DNA of 20,983 nt from an uncultured Marmoricola sp. (GTDB lineage: Bacteria; Actinomycetota; Actinomycetes; Propionibacteriales; Nocardioidaceae): positions 1-20,983 of the forward strand of contig NZ_CALTZE010000070.1 in the NCBI RefSeq assembly GCF_943913695.1. The letters are read 5' to 3'. Position 1 is the stretch's first letter, and every line of letters begins with the position of its first letter. Under the pieces are notes generated by a model. It worked only from the letters and a program-made list of their open reading frames with translations, did no database searches and was not told the DNA's origin. A program made the position numbers and the translations under genes. Shown here in pieces: positions 15,783 through 20,983 of the stretch.

Positions 15783-17053
15783 TGCTCGCCCCTGCGGGAC
15801 TCTCGGCCGCTGACGCCGACCTCGCCGAGCGCGACCCTGCCCTGCCCATGCTGCCCGTGCTGCTGAGCGACGACGTGCTGTCGGACTGGCTCTCGGTCCG
15901 GTGGGGCGAGCCGGTGGTCGCTCGCCGCCGCTACCTGCGCTACAAGCCCGCCACGGCGTGCCTCGCCCGTGTCGAGGTCCGCCCCGCGGCGGGTGGCGGC
16001 CCCGCCCGCACCACGATGCTGGCGCACTGGGCCGACCCCGAGGGCGCCAAGCTGGCGAAGGCCCGCGACAAGGCCCCCGCCGGCACGGTGCTGCTGTCCG
16101 ACGTGCCGTGCGGGGTGCTGGTCACCACGCCTGCCGCCGACCGCCACCTGCCCGCGCTGCGGTGGCTGGAGGACCCGGCCCGCCGCGACGCGCTGCTGCG
16201 CGCGGCGCTGGGCACCGACCGCTTCGGGGGTCCCGACGTGGTCACCACGACGCTGTCCTACAAGCCCCAGCGACGGTGGGTCGGTCGCGTCACCGCTCCC
16301 GGCGGCGAGCACGCCCTGGTGCGGGCCTACCGCCCCCAGGACCTCGGCCGCGTCGCCGAGGTGTGGTCGCACACGCGCGCGCTCGCCGACGCCGGTCTGC
16401 CCGTCGCCCGCCTGCTCGGCACCCACCACCGTGCGGGCCTGGCGGGGGTCGGCTGGGTCGAGGGCCACCAGCTGCGCCTCACCGGCGACCCGGCGACCCC
16501 GGAGCCGCTCCCCCAGCTGCTCCCGCTCCTGGGCGCCACCCTGGCGCGGCTGCACGCGCGTCCCACCGGCCTGCCGGCGGTCTCGGCCACCGAGCGCGCC
16601 CGTGCAGTGCGCAGCACCGCGGCCGCCGGGGCGGTGCTGCTCCCGCGGCTCGCGTCCCGCCTCGACCGCGTCGTGGCGCGCACCGTCGCGTCACTGCGTG
16701 CGCTGCCACCCCCGCCGCGCGCCGCCCTGCACGGGGACCTCTCGGCCGACCAGGTGGTCGTCGGCGCCGAGGGCACGGTGCACCTCATCGACCTCGACCG
16801 CTCGCGGGCCGGCGCGCCGGCCGACGACCTGGCCAGCCTCGCGGCGACCTCGCCCGAGCCGGTCGTGGACGCCGTCATGGAGGCCGTGCTCGCGGGCTAC
16901 GCCGAGCACGCCGCGCCACCCGCCGCCACCGAGCTCGCGACCTACACGGCCGCGCAGCTGCTCGCCCGGGCCACCGACGGCTTCCGCTCGGCCCAGCCCG
17001 ACTGGTCCGAGAGCCTCGAGCGCGCCGTGTCGCTGGCCGAGGAGCTCCTGTGA
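15767..17053 (+). CDS. APH-fold kinase with extra N-terminal domain
   Basis: The 428-residue protein has a C-terminal aminoglycoside-phosphotransferase-like kinase core: LGATLARLHA (255-264), catalytic loop LHGDLSADQ (321-329) and metal motif LIDLDRSRAG (340-349). Catalytic Asp324 is kept, but Gln329 replaces the usual Asn. The first ~150 residues are additional and carry YLRYKPATACLARVEV (56-71), echoed by LSYKPQRRWVGRV (163-175) before the true N-lobe; this looks like a duplicated N-lobe hairpin. The substrate is unknown. Position inside a glycan operon suggests a sugar, glycan or lipid-linked intermediate, and antibiotic resistance is unlikely. The start lies in the 14-base overlap with the ABC gene, with GGGAGG upstream. 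The last codons, GAG GAG, form the next gene's ribosome site. Confidence 0.8.
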   Translation: MSSPDLLAPAGLSAADADLAERDPALPMLPVLLSDDVLSDWLSVRWGEPVVARRRYLRYKPATACLARVEVRPAAGGGPARTTMLAHWADPEGAKLAKARDKAPAGTVLLSDVPCGVLVTTPAADRHLPALRWLEDPARRDALLRAALGTDRFGGPDVVTTTLSYKPQRRWVGRVTAPGGEHALVRAYRPQDLGRVAEVWSHTRALADAGLPVARLLGTHHRAGLAGVGWVEGHQLRLTGDPATPEPLPQLLPLLGATLARLHARPTGLPAVSATERARAVRSTAAAGAVLLPRLASRLDRVVARTVASLRALPPPPRAALHGDLSADQVVVGAEGTVHLIDLDRSRAGAPADDLASLAATSPEPVVDAVMEAVLAGYAEHAAPPAATELATYTAAQLLARATDGFRSAQPDWSESLERAVSLAEELL

Positions 17054-18141
17054 GCGCGCTCGAGCGCGCCTCGGCCACCGCGCAGGCGCACGGCCTCACC
17101 CTGCTGCGGGCGGTGCCCCGGGGCGAGGGCAGGCTGCTGCTGGCCCTGCGCGAGCCGACGGGCCGGGAGCTGGCCGGTCAGTGGTACGCCGACCCGGCCC
17201 GCTGCCGCGAGGTGGCGCGGCGTACCCACGCGTCGTCGGCGGACGACGTGAGCGTGCACGCCGGGGGGCTGCTGGTGCAGCGGCGCGGGGCCGACCGGCG
17301 CCTGCCCCAGCTGTGCGGCCTCGTGGCCGACGGCGCGCAGCTCCTCGCCCACCGCCCCGAGCGGCGCGGCGTCGTACGCCGGACGGACGGTCGCTACGTC
17401 AAGGTCGTGCCCGAGGGCCGCGTCGCCGGCCTCGCCGGCACCCTCACGCGGGCCGCGGGCTGGAGCGGCGTACGCGTGCCCGAGGTGACGGCGACCGGGG
17501 CCGGCACCGTGACGCTGACACCGCTGCCCGGCTCGACGTTGCACGACCTGCTCGCTGAGCCCGGCTCCGACGTACGCGCGCTCGGGCACGCCGTCGGCGA
17601 GGCGCTCGCGCGGCTGCACGCCGTACGTGTGCCCGACGACCTGCCCGCGCACGACCTGGCCGCGGAGGTCGCGGTCACCGAGCGCTGGCTCGCACTGGCC
17701 GCCGAGCACGCCGAGCCGCCGCTGGACCTGCGGGCCGCGCTGCGCGGCGTACGCCGACGGGTCGCCGAGCACACCCCGGGAGGCCGGGTCGTGCTGCACC
17801 GCGACCTGCACGACAAGCAGCTCCTCGTCGACGAGCGCGGCGACGTCGGGGTGCTGGACCTCGACCTGCTCGCCGCGGGGGACCCGGCGCTCGACCTGGC
17901 CAACCTGCTGGTGCACCTGGAGCTGCGGGCCCGCCAGGGCCTGCTCACGGGCGTGGCCGCCCGCGCTGCCGCCGACGCCGTCGTCGCCGGCTACGCGCCC
18001 GACGACGCGGTGCGCGCGGCCCTCCCGCTGCACGCCCGACTCACCCGCCTGCGCCTCGCGGGCGTCTACGCCTTCCGCCCCGGCAGTGCCGCCGCGGCGT
18101 TCCACCTCTCCACCGACCCCCTGCTCGAGGAGCTCTCATGA
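17050..18141 (+). CDS. APH-fold kinase, second of a tandem pair
   Basis: The 363-residue protein has a probable N-lobe lysine in GRYVKVVPEGRVAGLAGTL (114-132, Lys118), GEALARLHAV (183-192), catalytic loop LHRDLHDKQ (249-257) and GVLDLDLLAAGDPALDLANL (267-286). Asp252 is the catalytic base; Gln257 again stands where most family members have Asn. GTG 17050 is chosen over the much longer upstream frame: it sits in a GTGA overlap with the previous stop, five bases after GAGGAG. Although it shares the Gln substitution with its neighbour, the two sequences are otherwise quite different, so they probably act on different substrates or form a heteromeric pair. Its end overlaps the dehydrogenase start by four bases. 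Confidence 0.8.
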   Translation: MSALERASATAQAHGLTLLRAVPRGEGRLLLALREPTGRELAGQWYADPARCREVARRTHASSADDVSVHAGGLLVQRRGADRRLPQLCGLVADGAQLLAHRPERRGVVRRTDGRYVKVVPEGRVAGLAGTLTRAAGWSGVRVPEVTATGAGTVTLTPLPGSTLHDLLAEPGSDVRALGHAVGEALARLHAVRVPDDLPAHDLAAEVAVTERWLALAAEHAEPPLDLRAALRGVRRRVAEHTPGGRVVLHRDLHDKQLLVDERGDVGVLDLDLLAAGDPALDLANLLVHLELRARQGLLTGVAARAAADAVVAGYAPDDAVRAALPLHARLTRLRLAGVYAFRPGSAAAAFHLSTDPLLEELS

Positions 18142-19472
18142 AGATCACCGTCATCGGCACCGGCTACCTCGGCGCCACCCACGCGGCCTGCCTGGCCGAG
18201 CTCGGCCACGACGTCGTCGGGCTCGACACCGACCCAGAGAAGGTGGCGGCCCTCGGCCGCGGGGAGCTGCCGTTCTACGAGCACGGGCTGCCCGAGCTGC
18301 TGCTGCAGCACGTCGACGCGGGCACGCTGCGCTTCACCTCCCGTCCCGAGGAGGCGGCCGACGCCGACGTGGTCTTCGTCTGCGTCGGCACACCCCAGCG
18401 CAGCGACGGGCTGGCCGCCGACACCACCCACGTGTTCGCCGCCGTCGAGACGGTCGTGCCGCTGCTCACCCGCGACGCCGTCGTCGTCGGCAAGTCGACG
18501 GTGCCCGTCGGCACCGCGGCCCAGCTGCAGCGGCGTGCCGACCAGCTCGCCACCGAGGGCGTCGTGGTGCGGGTGGCCTGGAACCCCGAGTTCCTGCGCG
18601 AGGGTCACGCCGTCGATGACACGCTGCGCCCCGACCGGCTGGTGCTGGGGGTGGCCGACGAGGTGTCGGAGAAGGTCCTGCGCGAGCTGTACGCCGATCT
18701 CGTCGACGCCGGCACGCCGCTCGTGGTCACCGACCTGGCGAGCGCGGAGCTGGTGAAGACCTCCGCCAACGCCTTCCTCGCCACCAAGATCTCCTTCATC
18801 AACGCCGTCGCCGAGCTGTGCGAGGCCACCGGGGGCGACGTCGTGGCTGTCGCCGAGGCGCTCGGGCACGACGTACGCATCGGGCGTCACGCCCTCGGCG
18901 CGGGCCTCGGCTTCGGCGGCGGCTGCCTGCCCAAGGACATCCGCGCGCTGATGGCGCGGGCGGGCGAGCTGGGCGTCGACCAGGCGCTGACCTTCCTCCG
19001 GGAGGTCGACAGCATCAACATGCGCCGGCGTCAGCGGGTCGTCGACCTCGCCGTCGAGGAGCTCGGCGGCGACCCGCTCGGGCGCCGGGTCGCGGTGCTC
19101 GGGGCGGCCTTCAAGCCGGGCACGGACGACGTACGCGACTCTCCTGCCCTCAACGTCTCCGCCCAGCTGCAGCTGCGCGGGGCCCACGTCGTGCTCTACG
19201 ACCCCCAGGCCGGGGACAACGCCCGGCGGGCCTTCCCGACGCTGCGGCACGCGGGGTCCGCGGCCGAGGCCATCGCCGGCGCCGACCTGGTGCTGCACCT
19301 GACCGAGTGGCAGGAGTTCCTCGAGCTCGACCCCGCACCGCTCGCCGCCGCGGCCCGGCGAGCCGTCGTCATCGACGGCCGCAACGCCCTGGACACCGCG
19401 CGCTGGCGCGAGGCCGGCTGGAGCGTACGCGGCCTGGGCCGACCGCGCCTGGAGCCCCTGAGCGCCGCCTGA
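18138..19472 (+). CDS. ugd: UDP-glucose 6-dehydrogenase
   Basis: This enzyme oxidises UDP-glucose to UDP-glucuronate with two NAD+, supplying uronic acid donors for surface glycans. The 444-residue protein has normal length. The Rossmann loop is VIGTGYLG (5-12) with acidic Asp30. The substrate site shows STVPVGT (120-126), WNPEFLREG (148-156) and KTSANAFLATKISFIN (207-222, Lys207 and Asn211). The catalytic cysteine is Cys263 in GFGGGCLPKD (259-268), followed by the C-terminal LGAAFKPGTDDVRDSPAL domain. GDP-mannose dehydrogenase is a related alternative, but the VPVGT and GGGCLPKD pattern favours Ugd. It starts in an ATGA overlap, five bases after GAGGAG, and closes the seven-gene operon. Confidence 0.95.
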   Translation: MKITVIGTGYLGATHAACLAELGHDVVGLDTDPEKVAALGRGELPFYEHGLPELLLQHVDAGTLRFTSRPEEAADADVVFVCVGTPQRSDGLAADTTHVFAAVETVVPLLTRDAVVVGKSTVPVGTAAQLQRRADQLATEGVVVRVAWNPEFLREGHAVDDTLRPDRLVLGVADEVSEKVLRELYADLVDAGTPLVVTDLASAELVKTSANAFLATKISFINAVAELCEATGGDVVAVAEALGHDVRIGRHALGAGLGFGGGCLPKDIRALMARAGELGVDQALTFLREVDSINMRRRQRVVDLAVEELGGDPLGRRVAVLGAAFKPGTDDVRDSPALNVSAQLQLRGAHVVLYDPQAGDNARRAFPTLRHAGSAAEAIAGADLVLHLTEWQEFLELDPAPLAAAARRAVVIDGRNALDTARWREAGWSVRGLGRPRLEPLSAA

Positions 19473-19481
19473 GCCGGTGTC

Positions 19482-19530
19482 GGGGCCGGCGGGGCCGGCG
19501 CCGGGGCCGACGTCGGGGCCGGCGGTCGGC
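19482..19530. terminator. GC-rich inverted and direct repeats between convergent genes, probable bidirectional terminator
   Basis: The 59-base gap between two convergent stop codons holds four copies of GGGGCCGRCG (starting at 19482, 19491, 19503 and 19515). It also has perfect palindromes CCGGCGCCGG (19495-19504) and CCGACGTCGG (19507-19516), and a hairpin pairing GCCGAC (19506-19511) with GTCGGC (19525-19530). No T-tract is present, as is common in actinobacterial terminators. Function inferred from position. Confidence 0.5.
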
Positions 19531-19531
19531 C

Positions 19532-20623
19532 TCAGAGGTGGGCGGCGCGCACGGACAGCACGTCGGGCAGGTGGCGACACGCCAGCGACCAGGACTCCCC
19601 CGCGTCGGGGCTGGCCCAGACGGTGCCGTCGCGCCCGCCGAGGTAGAGCCCCGGGGTCTCGTGGTCGTCGGCACACATCGCGTCGCGCAGGACGCCGACC
19701 CAGAAGCCGTCGGGCAGACCGTCGCCGAGCGGCTCCCAGCTCTCGCCGGCGTCACGCGAGCGCCACACCCGCGCCCGGGCCTGCGGCGGGTGGCGGCCGT
19801 CGCCGCTGATCGGGAAGACGAAGACCGTGTCGGGCTCGCGCGGGTGCACCACGATCGGGAAGCCGAAGTCGGACGAGAGCCCTTCGCCGATGTAGGTCCA
19901 CTGCCCGCCCTCGTCGTCGGAGCGGTAGACCCCGCCGTGGTTCTGCAGGTAGAGCCGCTCGGGCCGGGCGGGGTGGCGGGCGACCTTGTGGACGCACTGC
20001 CCGAACTCGGGATACTGCGCCCCCTCGGGCAGGAACTCCGCCCGGATCCCGGTGTTGCGCGGCTCCCAGGATCGGCCGCCGTCGCGGGTCTGGTAGACCC
20101 CGCCCGTCGAGATCGCTGCTGTCACCGATGCGGGGTCGGTCGGGTGCGGCAGGATCGTGTGGAAGGCCTGACCGCCGAAGCCCGCGCCCCACTCGGCGCG
20201 GTGCGGGTGGTCCCACAGCCCCCGCTCCAGCGCGAAGCTGCGGCCACCGTCGGCCGATCGCCACACCGCACCCGGCTCGGTGCCGGCCCAGACGACGTCC
20301 TCCCCGTCGCGCCCGACGCCCGGGGTCAGCTGCCAGATCCGCTCGACGCTGGCCTGGCTCTGCTCGGGGAAGCGCAGTCCGCCGTCGTCGGACTCCTCCC
20401 AGTGCGCGCCGAGGTCGGTCGAGCTGCGCACCCGCGGGCCCACCCACGTCGAGGTCGCTCCGGCCAGCAGCCGGACGCCATCCGCCGTACGGACCGTCGC
20501 GACGGAGTAGACCTCCTCGGCGCTGAAGTGGGGCCCCGACCAGGACCACTCCCGACGCGACTCCTCCGACGTACCGACCCAGAGCCCCTTGCGGGTGCCC
20601 ACCACCAGCACGGTCCCGACCAT
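19532..20623 (-). CDS. Asp-box (BNR) repeat beta-propeller protein
   Basis: The 363-residue protein contains six Asp boxes (S-x-D-x-G-x-x-W type): RSSTDLGAHW (66-75), WRSADGGRSF (121-130), YQTRDGGRSW (177-186), YRSDDEGGQW (233-242), WRSRDAGESW (287-296) and WASPDAGESW (336-345). This spacing fits a six- or seven-bladed propeller, as in sortilin/VPS10-type and BNR glycosidase-like proteins. There is no signal peptide and no sialidase RIP arginine motif, so calling it a sialidase would be wrong; it may be a cytosolic binding or scaffold protein. ATG 20623 is preferred over GTG 20638 because GGGAGG lies four bases before it. It is convergent with the glycan operon and shows no obvious link to it. 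Confidence 0.83.
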   Translation of the reverse strand: MVGTVLVVGTRKGLWVGTSEESRREWSWSGPHFSAEEVYSVATVRTADGVRLLAGATSTWVGPRVRSSTDLGAHWEESDDGGLRFPEQSQASVERIWQLTPGVGRDGEDVVWAGTEPGAVWRSADGGRSFALERGLWDHPHRAEWGAGFGGQAFHTILPHPTDPASVTAAISTGGVYQTRDGGRSWEPRNTGIRAEFLPEGAQYPEFGQCVHKVARHPARPERLYLQNHGGVYRSDDEGGQWTYIGEGLSSDFGFPIVVHPREPDTVFVFPISGDGRHPPQARARVWRSRDAGESWEPLGDGLPDGFWVGVLRDAMCADDHETPGLYLGGRDGTVWASPDAGESWSLACRHLPDVLSVRAAHL

Positions 20624-20695
20624 GACGCCTCCCAGCACTCGTCCGTCTCCGGGGCAGACCAGCGCCAGGCCCCGGACTCATCGGTTCACACACTC

Positions 20696-20738
20696 GTCAC
20701 GCTGGCGTGACCGGTGTGTCGTACGACCCCCCTACGTT
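20696..20738 (+). promoter_or_regulatory. 16-bp operator-like dyad, second palindrome and candidate -10 box
   Basis: GTCACGCTGGCGTGAC (20696-20711) is a perfect 7-2-7 inverted repeat. GTCGTACGAC (20718-20727) is a ten-base palindrome. TACGTT (20733-20738) fits TANNNT and lies 32 bases before ATG 20771. There is no clear -35 box. The dyad lies in the 147-bp gap between divergent genes, so it could control either. Confidence 0.45.
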
Positions 20739-20770
20739 GAGGTGGGAGAGGCTGCACCTGGGGAGGGTCC

Positions 20771-20983
20771 ATGCTCCGACTCGTCACACTTCACGCGCCG
20801 GTACGCACGCGTGTTGCGCGCTGGTCTGAGACCGCGCAGCGAGGCGCGTGCCGCAACGCCATGGTCGCCTCGACCGCGCTGACCCAGGCCCGGCGCGAGC
20901 GCACCGAGGTCGAGGAGTACGTCGTCGGCACCCTCGCCCGCCGCGCCGGCGGCACCCCGCTGCTCACCGACTCCCTGCCGACC
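20771..20983 (+). CDS. Hypothetical protein, N-terminal 71 residues (runs off right edge)
   Basis: An open frame from ATG 20771 continues without a stop to the window edge. A GGGGAGG ribosome site (20760-20766) lies four bases upstream, and a TANNNT -10 box lies at 20733-20738. The visible part is polar and rich in Arg and Ala, without a signal peptide or membrane segment. It contains a likely helix, ALTQARRERTEVEEYVV, around residues 36-52. I do not recognise a family. Codon use matches the neighbours, including a GTA-CGC valine-arginine pair at 20801. Confidence 0.65.
   Translation, partial: MLRLVTLHAPVRTRVARWSETAQRGACRNAMVASTALTQARRERTEVEEYVVGTLARRAGGTPLLTDSLPT

Noticed and set aside
15901..18141. 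Plus-strand frame fusing an Arg/Pro-rich segment to the second operon kinase
   Set aside because: The first 383 codons are an out-of-frame reading of the first kinase. The GTGA overlap with GAGGAG marks the real start at 17050.
8561..18141. Three genes with an aminoglycoside phosphotransferase fold as antibiotic resistance genes
   Set aside because: The fold is shared by many metabolite kinases. The catalytic loops deviate, and the neighbours are biosynthetic genes, with no mobile element nearby.
19532..20623. Sialidase annotation for the Asp-box protein
   Set aside because: Asp boxes alone mark a propeller fold. No RIP motif, catalytic arginine triad or signal peptide is visible.

Overview
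The window comes from a very GC-rich actinobacterium. GC-ending codons dominate, GTG starts are common, genes overlap by 4 or 14 bases, and two candidate leaderless promoters are present. The overall style, including frequent GTACGC strings, resembles Nocardioides or a relative. The genus is a guess; the phylum is fairly safe. I see no rRNA, tRNA, CRISPR array, transposase or prophage gene.

Left third (1-6671, minus strand): one huge open frame that starts at GTG 6671 and runs off the left edge (2223 codons visible, no stop). It encodes a secreted tandem-repeat surface protein of the DUF11 / fimbrial isopeptide-domain type, with a signal peptide and 15 visible modules. Its probable leader (about 6672-6771) holds two strong hairpins and a perfect dyad.

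Centre left (6870-10258): ilvD (dihydroxy-acid dehydratase, minus strand) is translationally coupled to an upstream aminoglycoside-phosphotransferase-fold kinase (minus). A P-loop nucleoside/nucleotide kinase-like gene diverges from this pair across only 48 bp. That gap contains two mirror-image TANNNT boxes, each 6 nt from a GTG start.

Centre and right (10335-19472, plus strand): a seven-gene operon in which every junction overlaps. The order is a COG4671-like glycosyltransferase, two GT4 glycosyltransferases, an MsbA-type ABC exporter, two APH-fold kinases with a Gln in place of the usual catalytic-loop Asn, and UDP-glucose 6-dehydrogenase. The parts suggest that UDP-glucuronate is made, a glycan or glycolipid is built in the cytoplasm, one or more intermediates may be phosphorylated, and the product is exported. 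A LacI-family-like 14-bp dyad lies just upstream. I know of no characterised pathway with exactly this gene set, so it is the best candidate here for an undescribed system.

Right end: a compact GC-rich inverted-repeat region separates the operon from a convergent Asp-box (BNR) repeat beta-propeller gene (minus). A divergent gene of unknown function (plus) starts at 20771 and runs off the right edge. The stretch between these two genes carries a perfect 16-bp dyad and a candidate -10 box. No stretch longer than about 200 bp lacks a gene.
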